Below, piece by piece: positions 50,959-60,958 of a DNA stretch of 64,000 bases (position 1 is its first letter; every line of letters starts with the position of its first letter). This DNA comes from Flavobacterium alvei (GTDB lineage: Bacteria; Bacteroidota; Bacteroidia; Flavobacteriales; Flavobacteriaceae). The notes under the pieces were generated by a model. It was not told where the DNA came from. It did not search any database and saw only the letters and a list, made by a program, of their open reading frames with translations. A program made the translations under genes and the position numbers. The DNA lies in assembly GCF_002920895.1 (NCBI RefSeq), contig NZ_PQVG01000004.1, positions 310,001 through 374,000 on the forward strand, written 5' to 3'.

Positions 50959-52587
50959 ATGAAAAAAAATTACTTATTTTCGATGTTATTACTAGTAACA
51001 TTTACTGGTTTTTCTCAAATTATTACTACTACTTACAGAGGGGCATTTGCACCAGCTCCAGCTGCTATGTGGACAGATATTTGGACAGAATATGACCCTC
51101 AAAACAAAGTGTATCCAACACCAACCGTAACTATTTCTACTGATATTACTACCAATACTACTTGGACAGCTGGAAACACTTATTCTTTAGGAGGACAAAT
51201 TTATGTCAAAAATAATGCTACTTTAACTATTGAGCCAGGAGTAATTATTCGTAGTACTGCACCTGGAGCAGGTTTGTTTATCACTAAAGGAGCAAAACTA
51301 ATGGCTGAAGGGACCGCTGCCAGCCCAATTGTTTTTACGTCTGGTTATTCTGAAGGGAATAGAAGCAGAGGTGATTGGGGAGGTGTTATTTTGATGGGTA
51401 AAGGATCTTACAATATCAATGGCGGAGTAAATAATATTGAAGGTATCGCACCAACAACCGACACACAATATGGTGGAGGTGCTACGCCAGATGATAATGA
51501 CAATTCAGGTTCTTTGAAATATGTAAGAATAGAGTTTGCTGGTTATACTTATGGAGCTGCAGGAAGTAATACAGAGATTAATGGTTTAACAATGGGAGCT
51601 GTTGGTAAAGGAACAACAATTGATTATGTTCAAGTTTCTTATGCCAATGATGATTCTTTCGAATGGTTTGGTGGAGCTGTAAATTGTTCTCACTTAGTTG
51701 CTTATAGAGGCTTAGACGATGATTTTGATACCGATAATGGTTTTAGCGGAAGCGTACAATTTTGTTTGGCTATCAAAGAACCAGCTATTGCAGATTCTTC
51801 AGACTCTAACTGTTTTGAGTCGGATAACAATTCAACAAGCACGGCTGGAACTAGTTTTACAAGAGCCATTTTCTCTAACTGTACTTTGATAGGACCTTCA
51901 TATAGAGCCACTTTGCCAGGAGGAGGAGCTTTGGCCATTAGACATAGAAGAGGAGCACACTTAAGAAGAAATACACAACTTCAAGTTTACAATTCTATTT
52001 TTATGGATTTTGTTGATGGACTTGTTGTGGATGGAACTACTACCATAACAAATGCTACGAACAATACTTTAAAATTTAAAAGCAATATTATTGCAGGTAC
52101 AGCAGCAGCAAAAGTAGCTGTAAAAGTAGAATCTCCAGCAACTACTTTCGACGTGGCTACTTGGTTTACAAATAACAACAACACAAGTCAAACGGCTAGC
52201 GCTGGATTATTGACATTGCCATACAACACAACAGACGGAAGTCTTTACACAGGATTAGATTACAGACCAGCAGTAGGTTCTATCGCTTTATCAGGTGCTG
52301 ATTTTACTAATTTGGGAACAGATAAATTTGTTTCGAACGCTGAATTTTCTTTGGAAGTTTATCCAAATCCAGTAGTAAACAGTTTCAAACTAAATTACAG
52401 TTCTTCAAGCAACGAAGATGTAAAAGTAGCTACTTATGACATTACAGGGAAATTAGTAGAATCTATTAATGTTAAATATGCAGACATTAATGACCAAGAA
52501 ATGGGTAACAATTATAATGCAGGTGTTTACATCCTGGTTTTGAAACAAGGAGACATCAATAAATCAGTTAAGGTTATCAAAAAATAA
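50959..52587 (+). CDS. Type IX-secreted beta-helix-like protein (receptor partner)
   Basis: The 542-residue protein has a signal peptide (KKNYLFSMLLLVTFTGFSQ). A body of repeated short strands resembles a parallel beta-helix (IYVKNNATLTIEPGVIIRST, WGGVILMGKG, LKYVRIEFAGYTYG, VSYANDDSFEWFGGAVNCSHLVAYRGLDDDFDTDNGFSG). A type-A sorting tail follows (about 465-542, EVYPNPVVNSFKLNY to GVYILVLKQG). The Asp-rich DDDFDTD may bind calcium. It is exported to the cell surface by the type IX system. Ligand unknown. Confidence 0.8.
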   Translation: MKKNYLFSMLLLVTFTGFSQIITTTYRGAFAPAPAAMWTDIWTEYDPQNKVYPTPTVTISTDITTNTTWTAGNTYSLGGQIYVKNNATLTIEPGVIIRSTAPGAGLFITKGAKLMAEGTAASPIVFTSGYSEGNRSRGDWGGVILMGKGSYNINGGVNNIEGIAPTTDTQYGGGATPDDNDNSGSLKYVRIEFAGYTYGAAGSNTEINGLTMGAVGKGTTIDYVQVSYANDDSFEWFGGAVNCSHLVAYRGLDDDFDTDNGFSGSVQFCLAIKEPAIADSSDSNCFESDNNSTSTAGTSFTRAIFSNCTLIGPSYRATLPGGGALAIRHRRGAHLRRNTQLQVYNSIFMDFVDGLVVDGTTTITNATNNTLKFKSNIIAGTAAAKVAVKVESPATTFDVATWFTNNNNTSQTASAGLLTLPYNTTDGSLYTGLDYRPAVGSIALSGADFTNLGTDKFVSNAEFSLEVYPNPVVNSFKLNYSSSSNEDVKVATYDITGKLVESINVKYADINDQEMGNNYNAGVYILVLKQGDINKSVKVIKK

Positions 52588-52608
52588 TTCAAACCGTTTT
52601 ATAAATCT

Positions 52609-52637
52609 AAAAAGTCTCGCATTTGCGAGACTTTTTT
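52609..52637 (+). terminator. Terminator after the beta-helix-like gene
   Basis: AAAAGTCTCGC and GCGAGACTTTT pair perfectly over an ATTT loop, then TT. Confidence 0.88.
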
Positions 52638-52745
52638 AGTTAAGCAAAGAAACTCAATTTCAAAACTTGGGCATTTGACGACAAGTTCAAAATAATTCCT
52701 AAATATATTGAAGAAACAAAATCAGCATTAAACCAAAGAAATGGT

Positions 52746-52753
52746 TATTTTTG
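52746..52753 (+). promoter_or_regulatory. -7 promoter element of the flippase gene
   Basis: TATTTTTG (TAnnTTTG) lies 25 bases before the TTG start at 52779. It supports that start, since no ATG is available between the box and the conserved N-terminus. Confidence 0.5.
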
Positions 52754-52778
52754 TCTCATAAAAATTAAAAGCCACACC

Positions 52779-54242
52779 TTGGGATTATATAAAAACCTTT
52801 TCAAACAAACAGCCATTTACGGACTTGCCACAGTATTGCCGCGAATGCTCAGCTTTCTGTTAGTTCGATTATATACTGGCATTTTACCCACAACCGATTA
52901 TGGTGAAGTTTCCATTCTTTTGTCTTGGATGGTATTCTTCAACGTGATTTTGTCCTACGGAATGGAAACCGGATTTTTTCGTTTTTATAATTCCGAAACC
53001 GATAAGCAAAATGTAATTGCAACTTCTACCATTTCTATATTTTGGTCCACTATTTTCTTCCTTTTTGGAGCCTTGATTTTTAGGAATTCCTTGGCTTCAT
53101 TTGCCAATGTCGATGTACAATACATTACCTATTCCATTTGGATTTTGGCATTGGATGCCTTGGTGATTATTCCGTTTTCAAAATTGCGAGCCAATCAACG
53201 TCCGATAATGTATGCTGTTATTAAGATAGGAAACGTGATAGTCAACTTGATTCTCAACATTTTCTTTTTAGTGTTTTTGCCACAATTAGCAGCAGACAAT
53301 CCTCATTCTTTTTTCGATAATTTATATGTAGAGCATTCCGAAATAGGGTATATATTCATTGCTAATTTATTAGCTAGTTTGCTAACATTGGTGGTGCTTT
53401 CGCCCAATTATTTTTCGTTGAACCGAAAATTCGACAAGGAACTTTGGAAAAAAATGATGAAATACGGACTGCCCATTCTTGTAGCAGGAATCGCTTTTGC
53501 GGTCAACGAACATTTCGATAAAATTCTATTGGGATATTTACTCCCCGAAAATATTGCAAAATCCGAAGTTGGGGCTTATTCGGCCTGTTACAAACTCGGA
53601 TTGTTTATGGTTTTGTTTGCCACCGCTTTCCGTTTAGGAATCGAACCCTTCTTTTTTAGTCATTCGTCAAGCGAAAATGCCCCACAAACGTATGCCGTGA
53701 TTACCAAATATTTTGTCATTTTAGGCTCATTAATTCTATTAGGAGTTATCGTTTTTGCCGATGTTTTAAAATATCTATTGCTCGACAACAAATCCTATTG
53801 GGAAGCCATGAAAGTCGTGCCGTTAATTATTTTAGCTAACTTTTGTCTAGGCATTTACAACAACCTTTCTGTTTGGTATAAACTGACTGATAAAACGCAT
53901 ATTGGTGCTTATATTTCTATAGTTGGAGCGATATTAACTTTAGTTTTAAACTATCTTTTAATTCCAAAATACAGCTATTATGGTTCGGCAATTGCCACCA
54001 TTGCGGCCTACGGAAGTATGATGATTATCTCCTACGTTCTAGGGAATAAATATTATCCCATTCCGTATGATATGGAAAAAATTGGTGGTTATCTGGGCTT
54101 GTCCATCTTGTTTTCTGTGATTTATTTCTACGGATTTCGTGAAAATTATTTCGTTGGAATTCCGTTATTACTAGCGTTTATGTATTTTGTGTATCACAAC
54201 GAGAAAGCAACAATTTTGGGTATCCTAAAACGAAAAAAATAA
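52779..54242 (+). CDS. Lipid-linked polysaccharide flippase (Wzx-like)
   Basis: The 487-residue membrane protein has about twelve to fourteen helices. Its N-terminus [49 protein letters not shown] is typical of flavobacterial MATE/MOP-superfamily polysaccharide exporters. The start is TTG. It should turn undecaprenyl-linked glycan units across the inner membrane. It opens a colinear gene run (flippase, dut, nucleotidyltransferase, TPR, DUF4292, envC-like). Confidence 0.87.
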   Translation: MGLYKNLFKQTAIYGLATVLPRMLSFLLVRLYTGILPTTDYGEVSILLSWMVFFNVILSYGMETGFFRFYNSETDKQNVIATSTISIFWSTIFFLFGALIFRNSLASFANVDVQYITYSIWILALDALVIIPFSKLRANQRPIMYAVIKIGNVIVNLILNIFFLVFLPQLAADNPHSFFDNLYVEHSEIGYIFIANLLASLLTLVVLSPNYFSLNRKFDKELWKKMMKYGLPILVAGIAFAVNEHFDKILLGYLLPENIAKSEVGAYSACYKLGLFMVLFATAFRLGIEPFFFSHSSSENAPQTYAVITKYFVILGSLILLGVIVFADVLKYLLLDNKSYWEAMKVVPLIILANFCLGIYNNLSVWYKLTDKTHIGAYISIVGAILTLVLNYLLIPKYSYYGSAIATIAAYGSMMIISYVLGNKYYPIPYDMEKIGGYLGLSILFSVIYFYGFRENYFVGIPLLLAFMYFVYHNEKATILGILKRKK

Positions 54243-54250
54243 AAATTAGA

Positions 54251-54685
54251 ATGAAAATCAACATCATCAACAAATCGCAACACGATTTACCTAATTACGA
54301 AACCATAGCCTCGGCAGGAATGGATTTGCGTGCTAATCTAACCGAATCCATAACCTTGAAACCGTTGGAAAGAACTATCGTAAAAACAGGTCTTTTCATC
54401 GAATTGTCTATTGGTTACGAAGCGCAAGTGAGACCAAGAAGCGGCTTGGCAGCCAAAAAAGGAATTACCGTTCTCAATTCACCAGGAACTGTCGATGCCG
54501 ATTATCGTGGCGAAATTGGCGTGATTTTGGTGAATTTATCCAATGAAGTTTTCGTTGTCGAAAACGGAGAGCGCATCGCCCAACTCATCATCGCGAAACA
54601 CGAAAGAGCCGATTGGATTGAAGTTCAGGAATTATCCGAAACCTCAAGAGGAGAAGGCGGTTTTGGTAGTACGGGAGTGAAGTAA
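54251..54685 (+). CDS. dut: Deoxyuridine 5'-triphosphate nucleotidohydrolase
   Basis: The 144-residue enzyme has all five trimeric dUTPase motifs: [45 protein letters not shown] and [10 protein letters not shown]. It splits dUTP to dUMP, keeping uracil out of DNA and feeding dTMP synthesis. It starts 8 bases after the flippase gene. Confidence 0.96.
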   Translation: MKINIINKSQHDLPNYETIASAGMDLRANLTESITLKPLERTIVKTGLFIELSIGYEAQVRPRSGLAAKKGITVLNSPGTVDADYRGEIGVILVNLSNEVFVVENGERIAQLIIAKHERADWIEVQELSETSRGEGGFGSTGVK

Positions 54686-54792
54686 GTGTTTAGTGTTCAG
54701 TCGCAGTTAGCAGTTTTAAACATAAAATTAATAGTTGAAAGTATTTAGTTTAGTCTTAATACTTGATACTAAAATCTTAATACAATTAAAAA

Positions 54793-55803
54793 ATGAAAAT
54801 AATAGTACCAATGGCTGGACGTGGTTCCAGATTAAGACCTCACACATTAACCATTCCCAAACCCTTAATTCCCATTGCTGGAAAACCAATCGTGCATCGA
54901 TTAGTAGAAGACATTGCTGGAGTTTTGAATCAAGATATAGAAGAAATTGCCTTTATCATTCACGAAAGTTTTGGCAAAAAAGTAGAGGAAGACTTAATCG
55001 CCATTGCCGAAAAACTGGGTTCAAAAGGGACAATTTATTACCAAAACGAAGCCTTGGGAACGGGTCACGCCATTATGTGTGCCAAAGAGTCGCTGAGCGG
55101 ACCGGCCGTAATTGCTTATGCTGATACTTTAATTCGTGCCGATTTTGATTTAGATCAAAATGCCGACAGCGTGATTTGGGTAAAAAAAGTAGATCAACCC
55201 GAAGCTTTTGGTGTGGTCAATTTGAACGAAAAAAATCAAATCGTTGAATTGGTCGAAAAACCGAAGGAATTTGTATCTGACCTTGCTGTTATCGGGATTT
55301 ATTATTTCAAAGATGTTGCGGTTTTGAAAAACGAATTGCAATTGGTTTTGGACAACAATATCATCAACGGTGGCGAATACCAAATTAACGACGGAATCAA
55401 GCAAATGATGGCAAAAGGTATGATTTTTGTACCCGGAGAAGTGGCCGAGTGGATGGATTGCGGCAACAAAGATGTTACTGTTGAAACCAATTCTAGAATG
55501 TTAGGATTTTTGAATCAAGATGGCGAAGAATTAGTGGCCAAAAACGTAAAACTAGACAACTCAACTATCATTCCGCCTTGTTATATTGGTGAAAATGTGA
55601 TTTTAATCAATGCTACCGTTGGACCAAATGTATCTTTAGGGAATGCATGTCACGTGAGCAACAGTTCTATAAAAAACAGTTTGGTACAAACGCATTCGCA
55701 TGTAAAAAATGCTAATTTAGACAACGCAATGATAGGAAGCCACGCTAGTTTTGATGGTAATTTTACCAGCATTAGCATTGGCGATTATTCGGTGTTGGAG
55801 TAA
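54793..55803 (+). CDS. Sugar-phosphate nucleotidyltransferase
   Basis: The 336-residue protein has the N-terminal nucleotide-binding signature PMAGRGSRLRPHTLTIPKPLIPIAGKPI, then YYQNEALGTGHAIMCA and AYADTLIRADFDL (metal-binding Asp), and MDCGNKDVTVETNSRML. The C-terminal hexapeptide beta-helix runs from about 250 (IGENVILINATVGPNVSLGNACHVSNSS). It makes an NDP-sugar (GDP-mannose, dTDP-glucose or similar) for surface glycans; specificity cannot be read from motifs. Confidence 0.87.
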   Translation: MKIIVPMAGRGSRLRPHTLTIPKPLIPIAGKPIVHRLVEDIAGVLNQDIEEIAFIIHESFGKKVEEDLIAIAEKLGSKGTIYYQNEALGTGHAIMCAKESLSGPAVIAYADTLIRADFDLDQNADSVIWVKKVDQPEAFGVVNLNEKNQIVELVEKPKEFVSDLAVIGIYYFKDVAVLKNELQLVLDNNIINGGEYQINDGIKQMMAKGMIFVPGEVAEWMDCGNKDVTVETNSRMLGFLNQDGEELVAKNVKLDNSTIIPPCYIGENVILINATVGPNVSLGNACHVSNSSIKNSLVQTHSHVKNANLDNAMIGSHASFDGNFTSISIGDYSVLE

Positions 55804-55863
55804 TTGGTTATTAGTTGTGTACAAGTTTTGAAAGAATATCAAGTAAATCAACAATGATAATAA

Positions 55864-56367
55864 ATGAGCTTTTTTAAAAAAATATTTGGCAAAAAAAACA
55901 TTATATCTGAAGACGAAAAATTTGATATTAATATACCAGTAGAAAACCCAGAACTTATTGATGGAATGAATTTATTTATTCAAGATAAGTCTGAAAATAA
56001 TCTAACAAAATTTATTAATGGATTATTGAAAGCCAAGTTCCTTGTGCTTTCTTATAATGATGAAATGGAAGTTGAGCAAGATGGTAAAAATACTGTTATT
56101 AAGCAAAACAGTAAACTCAAGTTTTTAAATTGCTTTAATGAAGATGGTGAAGCATTCTTACCACTTTTTACGGATTGGAAAGAAGTTAATGTTTGGCTTA
56201 AAGAACCAGACAAAAACATTGGAGGTTTTGTAATGGATACTTTTGAAGCTTTTGAATTTGTTAAATTAGGGGAGGATTACAATGGAATTGTTATTAATCC
56301 AGGCTCAAAGCCTTGGACAATGAATAATGAACAAGTCAACAATTTTCTTGAAGATTTTAAAAAATAA
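55864..56367 (+). CDS. SseB-like protein
   Basis: The 167-residue soluble protein has the SseB-domain features AKFLVLSY, FLNCFNEDGEAFLPLFTDWKEVNVW and AFEFVKLGEDYNGIVINPGSKPW. SseB domains occur in enhancer-of-serine-sensitivity proteins and in stand-alone accessory proteins of unknown role. It lies in a colinear envelope gene run without obvious relation to it. Confidence 0.75.
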   Translation: MSFFKKIFGKKNIISEDEKFDINIPVENPELIDGMNLFIQDKSENNLTKFINGLLKAKFLVLSYNDEMEVEQDGKNTVIKQNSKLKFLNCFNEDGEAFLPLFTDWKEVNVWLKEPDKNIGGFVMDTFEAFEFVKLGEDYNGIVINPGSKPWTMNNEQVNNFLEDFKK

Positions 56368-56403
56368 ATGCATAAAAGACACAAGAAATTTGGCTAATGT
56401 AAT

Positions 56404-57753
56404 ATGAAAAAATCGGTTTCCATCTTTTTGTTCTTGGTTTTGCTTTGCAATTCGGCATCGTTATTGGCACAAACTGAACCCGAGGAAATCAAGACTGAAA
56501 CCGACCAATTCGAGGAACATTTTTATGAATCTTTGAAACAAAAGGGTATCGAGAATTACGACAAAGCTATTACAGAATTGGGATATTGCTTGAAATTGAA
56601 ACCCAATGAAGCCAGTGTTCATTCTGAGATGGGAAGAAATTATTTAGCTTCAAAACAATATGAAAACGCCTATTCCTCATTCGATAAGGCAACTCAAATT
56701 GATCCTAAAAACAAATGGTTTTGGGTTGGAATGTATGATGTTTGTTATCAAACCAAGAATTACAATCAGTGCATTGTTGTTGTCAATAAGTTAATTGAGT
56801 TTGACCCAATTTACAAAGACGATTTGGTTTCGCTTTATATGAACACGCAACAATTTGACAAAGCACTCGTTTTAATCAATGAGTTGAATGAGAAAGTTGG
56901 AAAATCGGACATGCGCGACTTGTATAAAGCTCAAATTTTATCACAAGGAAAATTTCAAAATGCTGAAATAGATAATTTATTGACTCAAATTAAGTTGAAT
57001 CCAAAGGTGGAGTCCAATTATGTGGCTTTAATTAAGTTATATTCAGAGAAGAATGAAGCTCAAAAAGCAGTAGAAATCACTAAAAAATTGGAAGCTGAAA
57101 TTCCAGAATCGGAGTGGACACAAGTGGGTTTGTTTAAATTTTATTTAGATAAAAAGGAAGGCCCAAATGCGATTAAGGCAATGAATATAGTTTTGGCTAG
57201 TTCCAAGATAGATTCTAAAATAAAACATCGAGTTTTGAATGAATTTTTGAATTTTGTCAACACAAATCCTCAATATTCGCCAGATTTAGAGAAAGCAATT
57301 TCCTATTTTGATAAAGATTCAGATGTAAAAGTTGCCAAAGAAATTGGGAAATATTATCACGCTAAAAAGCAATCGGACAAAGCCATAACCTATTATGAAT
57401 TGTCTTTAAAAAACAGCTCTAATGAAGATGTTGAAACCAATTTACTTTTGCTTCAGGCCTATGTCGAAACGAAACAATTTGAGATTGTAAAAAAGAAAGC
57501 ATCTTCTTTGGTCGAAAGTTATCCAACGCAACCCCAATTTTATTATTTTTCGGGTTTGGCAAACAACCAATTAAAAGAATACAAAAAAGCCGCAACAATG
57601 CTTGAAGTAGGAATAGATTTTGTGGTAGAAGATGTAATTTTGGAAGCTAATTTCAATTTACAATTAGGCGAGGCCTACAACGGATTAGGAGATTTTAAGA
57701 AAAAAGAAATGTATTTTTCTAAAGCCAATCAATTATTAAAAGCCAAAAAATAA
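56404..57753 (+). CDS. Exported tetratricopeptide-repeat protein
   Basis: The 449-residue protein has a signal peptide (KKSVSIFLFLVLLCNSASLLAQ) and about nine TPR-like helical pairs spread over 40-445, e.g. NYDKAITELGYCLKLKPNEASVHSEMGRNYLASKQYENAYSSFDKATQIDP. It is a periplasmic scaffold by inference. It lies 8 bases before the DUF4292 lipoprotein gene, which is followed in turn by the EnvC-like gene, suggesting a joint role at the envelope. Confidence 0.85.
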   Translation: MKKSVSIFLFLVLLCNSASLLAQTEPEEIKTETDQFEEHFYESLKQKGIENYDKAITELGYCLKLKPNEASVHSEMGRNYLASKQYENAYSSFDKATQIDPKNKWFWVGMYDVCYQTKNYNQCIVVVNKLIEFDPIYKDDLVSLYMNTQQFDKALVLINELNEKVGKSDMRDLYKAQILSQGKFQNAEIDNLLTQIKLNPKVESNYVALIKLYSEKNEAQKAVEITKKLEAEIPESEWTQVGLFKFYLDKKEGPNAIKAMNIVLASSKIDSKIKHRVLNEFLNFVNTNPQYSPDLEKAISYFDKDSDVKVAKEIGKYYHAKKQSDKAITYYELSLKNSSNEDVETNLLLLQAYVETKQFEIVKKKASSLVESYPTQPQFYYFSGLANNQLKEYKKAATMLEVGIDFVVEDVILEANFNLQLGEAYNGLGDFKKKEMYFSKANQLLKAKK

Positions 57754-57761
57754 GATAGAGA

Positions 57762-58559
57762 ATGAATAGATTTTTTAAAAATTGTAAAACCTTTTTTTGG
57801 GTTAGCTTCATCAGCTCATTAACATTGGTGTCGTGTAAATCAAAAACAGCAGCTGTTGATGTGTCCAAAACTGAAAACAAAAAAAGCATCAATAAAATCA
57901 TAGAAAACTATTACAACAATAAAACTGATTTTTCGACATTATATATAAAAGCGAGTGTACAATATGCTAGTGAGAAACAAAATCAGAATGTAACCGCCGA
58001 AATTAAACTCAAAAAAGACGAGCAAATTCTAATTAGCATACGGTTTTTGGGAATTACAATGGCAAAAGCTTCGATTACGCCAACCAAAGTGAGCTATTAC
58101 GAAAAAGTGAAAAGCACGTATTATGAAGGTGATTTCAGCGCTTTGAGCCAATTGTTGGGCACCGATTTAGACTTTAGTAAGGTTCAAAATATGTTGTTGG
58201 GAAGAGCAATCGATAATTTGAAAGAAGGAAAATTTACAGAATCATTAGAAAATCAAGTCTATCGATTAGACGAAACGGCCGATGATAACCTTAAGAAATC
58301 TTTTTATATTGACGCCAATAGTTTCTTGATGAACAAACAAGAAATCACGCAAACCAAAGAAGAAAGAATGATTCAGGTTGTGTATTCCAATCCAAAAGAA
58401 TTCAAAGAAATGACTTTGCCGTTGAACATAAATATTGATACTTATCAAAAGAAAGGAAAAGCCGAAATCAATTTAGAATACAACACCGTAAGTTTCAATG
58501 AAGAACTTTCTTTTCCTTATAGCGTTCCAAATGATTATAAAAGAATTATAATTAAGTAA
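57762..58559 (+). CDS. DUF4292 lipoprotein
   Basis: The 265-residue protein has a lipoprotein signal (FISSLTLVSC, Cys25). A beta-rich DUF4292 domain follows (DFSTLYIKASVQYASEKQNQNVTAEIKLKKDEQILISIRFLGITMAKASITPTKVSYYEK). The fold resembles the LolA/LolB lipoprotein carrier class, so lipid or lipoprotein trafficking is plausible but unproved. It lies between the TPR and EnvC-like genes with gaps of 8 bases and, to the EnvC-like start, 23 bases. Confidence 0.85.
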   Translation: MNRFFKNCKTFFWVSFISSLTLVSCKSKTAAVDVSKTENKKSINKIIENYYNNKTDFSTLYIKASVQYASEKQNQNVTAEIKLKKDEQILISIRFLGITMAKASITPTKVSYYEKVKSTYYEGDFSALSQLLGTDLDFSKVQNMLLGRAIDNLKEGKFTESLENQVYRLDETADDNLKKSFYIDANSFLMNKQEITQTKEERMIQVVYSNPKEFKEMTLPLNINIDTYQKKGKAEINLEYNTVSFNEELSFPYSVPNDYKRIIIK

Positions 58560-58582
58560 ATTTGCACAAACATATTTGTACT

Positions 58583-59914
58583 ATGCCAAAATTTCTCCTA
58601 AGCCTGATTTTAATTTGTGTGACTTCATTATTGTGGAGTCAAGAATCGCAGCAAGAAAAATTAGAACAACGAAAAGCCCAAATACAACAAGAAATTAGAG
58701 ATAATGAAAAGTTGTTGCAATCGGTAAAGAAAAAAGAAAAATCAGCTGTAAATGTTGTTATTATTCAAGCCAATAAAATAAAGCTGAAAGAAAAACTGAT
58801 TAATACTACCGAAAAGCAGGCAAAGTTGCTTAGTAACGACATATACATTAATCAACTTCAAATTAACAAACTGAATCGAGAACTTACTGTTTTGAAGCAA
58901 GATTATGCTGAGATGATTGTAAAGTCCTATAAAAGTAGATCGCAACAAAGCAGAGCGATGTTTGTTTTGTCATCGAATAGTTTTCTGCAAGCTTACAAAA
59001 GAGCCCAGTATATGAAACAATATACCGGTTATAGGAAAATGCAGGGAGAAGAAATTAAATCAAAATCAAATCAATTAACGATTCATAACGAAAAATTAGG
59101 AGTTCAAAAATCGGCCAAGCAAAAACTGATTATAGAAAACGAAAAAGAAAGATTGTCGTTACTAAAAGACAAGCAAGAGCAACAAAAAGTGGTTAATTCT
59201 ATTAAAAAAGACAAAAATAAAATTGCTGCTGAAATCAAGAAAAAACAACAGGAAGCAAGAACAATCGACCGACAAATTAATCGTTTGATAAAGGAAGCCA
59301 TAGCCGAAGCTAATAGAAAAGCAGCGATGGAAAAAGCGATGGAAAAAGCTAAAGCCGAAGCTGAGGCCAGAGCCAAAGCTAATAACACTAAAGTAGATAC
59401 CAAAGAAGAAATAAAAACACGTGCAAAAGCAATTGTTTCCTCATCTGCGCCTGTTTCTTCATCCAAAATAGAATTGACTCCAGAAGCCAAAATACTGTCG
59501 GATAATTTCAAAGCCAACAAAGGAAGATTGCCTTGGCCAGTCGAAAAAGGAGTTGTTTCTTCGACTTATGGAGATCACCCACATCCAGTAATCAGTTCAT
59601 TAATGGTTCACAATAGTGGTGTCGAAATCACAACCGACCAAGGAGCAACAGCAAGAGCCGTATTTGCGGGAGAGGTAACCAGTGTTCAGATTTTTTCACC
59701 TGTAAATAAATCGGTTGTGATACAACATGGGGATTATTTCACCGTTTATACAAACCTAAGAGAAGTCTATGTGAGACAGGGAGATAAAGTTAATATTAAG
59801 CAAAATTTAGGAAAAATAAGAACCAATGGAGATAGCGGAAAAACGGTTCTAAAGTTTTCTATTTCACAAAACACAACCTATAACAATCCAGCCAGTTGGT
59901 TGTTTAATATGTAA
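58583..59914 (+). CDS. EnvC-like murein hydrolase activator (M23/LytM domain)
   Basis: The 443-residue protein has a signal peptide (PKFLLSLILICVTSLLWSQ), long coiled coils (about 20-270) with an Ala/Glu/Lys-rich stretch, and a C-terminal LytM domain (from about 320, PWPVEKGVVSSTYGDHPHPVISSLMVHNSGVEI). The zinc ligands are degenerate: the usual HxxxD site has Glu in place of Asp, and the HxH motif is replaced by LKFSI. It therefore probably activates amidases and does not cut murein itself, like E. coli EnvC in cell separation. Confidence 0.87.
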   Translation: MPKFLLSLILICVTSLLWSQESQQEKLEQRKAQIQQEIRDNEKLLQSVKKKEKSAVNVVIIQANKIKLKEKLINTTEKQAKLLSNDIYINQLQINKLNRELTVLKQDYAEMIVKSYKSRSQQSRAMFVLSSNSFLQAYKRAQYMKQYTGYRKMQGEEIKSKSNQLTIHNEKLGVQKSAKQKLIIENEKERLSLLKDKQEQQKVVNSIKKDKNKIAAEIKKKQQEARTIDRQINRLIKEAIAEANRKAAMEKAMEKAKAEAEARAKANNTKVDTKEEIKTRAKAIVSSSAPVSSSKIELTPEAKILSDNFKANKGRLPWPVEKGVVSSTYGDHPHPVISSLMVHNSGVEITTDQGATARAVFAGEVTSVQIFSPVNKSVVIQHGDYFTVYTNLREVYVRQGDKVNIKQNLGKIRTNGDSGKTVLKFSISQNTTYNNPASWLFNM

Positions 59915-59935
59915 TACATAGATTTAGACATAAAA

Positions 59936-59971
59936 AAAGCGCCATTTTAATCGAAATTAAAATGGCGCTTT
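59936..59971. terminator. Bidirectional terminator between envC-like and transglutaminase genes
   Basis: The arms AAAGCGCCATTTTAAT and ATTAAAATGGCGCTTT (16 bp, perfect) with a CGAA tetraloop separate convergent genes. A- and T-rich ends suit termination in both directions. Confidence 0.9.
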
Positions 59972-59984
59972 GTTATATTTAAAA

Positions 59985-60953
59985 TTATTGTTGCTGCTGC
60001 TGTTGGCGTTGTTGCACCATAATTTGATATTCTATAAGATCAAGTTGTCTTTGTACTTCTTCCGAAAGTTTTTTGAGTTTTACATCGGTTACCTCTTCAA
60101 ATTGTCTTCCATCTTCATATCCTATCGAAACGCTAACCGAAAGGGTTTGTTTTGCATATCCTTTGAATGTTCCTTTTACGGGACTACAATCATTAAAATC
60201 ACGACCAACCGAAAGTTTAACGTGATTGTCCATCGCCCATATATTATTGGTTGGATCAATTCCGAGCCAGCCTTGTTTTGGAGTATAAAATTCGACCCAA
60301 GCATGAGTTGCTCCTTCTCCTCTAAGACCGGTTGAGTTTGGACAAACATACCCACTCACATATCTTGAAGGAATTCCAGCAGTGCGCAAAAACTGTAGTA
60401 ATAGGTGTGCAAAATCTTGACAAACGCCTTTTTTATGCACTAGTATTTCGTCTAGAGTCGTTTCGATATTGGTAATTCCTTTGGTATAGGTATAGTTTTT
60501 ATAGATGTATTCGCTACATTTTTGAGCAATTTCTATAATAGGTATTTCGGTGGCATTTATTTTTTTTAGATAAGAGGTGATTTTCTTTTGTTGCAAAATG
60601 TTTTCTGGATAACAAAGCCGAAGCAAATAACTGTTCTTTTCTTTCTCTACATCCAAATCCTGAACTTTAATCGTGTCAATTTCGGGTATTTTGAGCGAAT
60701 GATTGACTTTTACTATCATTCGAGATTCGATAATCATCTCTTTGTGTGGTTCCAAAATGTTAAAATTACCAACATTATTACCATAAAAATCTTTTGTGAC
60801 TTCAACGATAGGATTGCTTGTAATTAGAAGCTGATGTTGCAATACCTCTTGGTTTTCAAAATTGTGAGGAAACAAACGAATTTCGTTGATGCTCTCTTTT
60901 ATCGGCCAATTGTATTGGTATTTTGTGGTATGAATTATTTTGAATACAGCCAT
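59985..60953 (-). CDS. Transglutaminase-like cysteine protease-fold protein
   Basis: The 322-residue protein has an N-terminal bacterial transglutaminase-like domain (TTKYQYNWPIKESINEIRLFPHNFENQ). The catalytic core follows: Cys in HKKGVCQDFAHLLLQFLRTAGIPSRYVSGY (Cys near 183), His in GEGATHAWVEFYTPKQGWLGIDPTNN (near 217) and the Asp after it. It ends in a polyglutamine run (QQRQQQQQQ) encoded by CAA/CAG repeats. It probably hydrolyses or crosslinks peptides as the last member of the ATP-grasp / alpha-E operon. Confidence 0.87.
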   Translation of the reverse strand: MAVFKIIHTTKYQYNWPIKESINEIRLFPHNFENQEVLQHQLLITSNPIVEVTKDFYGNNVGNFNILEPHKEMIIESRMIVKVNHSLKIPEIDTIKVQDLDVEKEKNSYLLRLCYPENILQQKKITSYLKKINATEIPIIEIAQKCSEYIYKNYTYTKGITNIETTLDEILVHKKGVCQDFAHLLLQFLRTAGIPSRYVSGYVCPNSTGLRGEGATHAWVEFYTPKQGWLGIDPTNNIWAMDNHVKLSVGRDFNDCSPVKGTFKGYAKQTLSVSVSIGYEDGRQFEEVTDVKLKKLSEEVQRQLDLIEYQIMVQQRQQQQQQ

Positions 60954-60958
60954 TTTTT

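Noticed and set aside
54735-55124. Open frame overlapping the start of the nucleotidyltransferase gene
   Set aside because: It is out of frame with a gene whose first 20 residues are the diagnostic nucleotide-binding loop; the product is low-complexity basic sequence.
59104-59520. Ser/Leu/Ala-rich open frame antisense to the EnvC-like gene
   Set aside because: It is the mirror of the Lys/Glu/Ala-rich coiled coil on the other strand; there is no start context or family signal.
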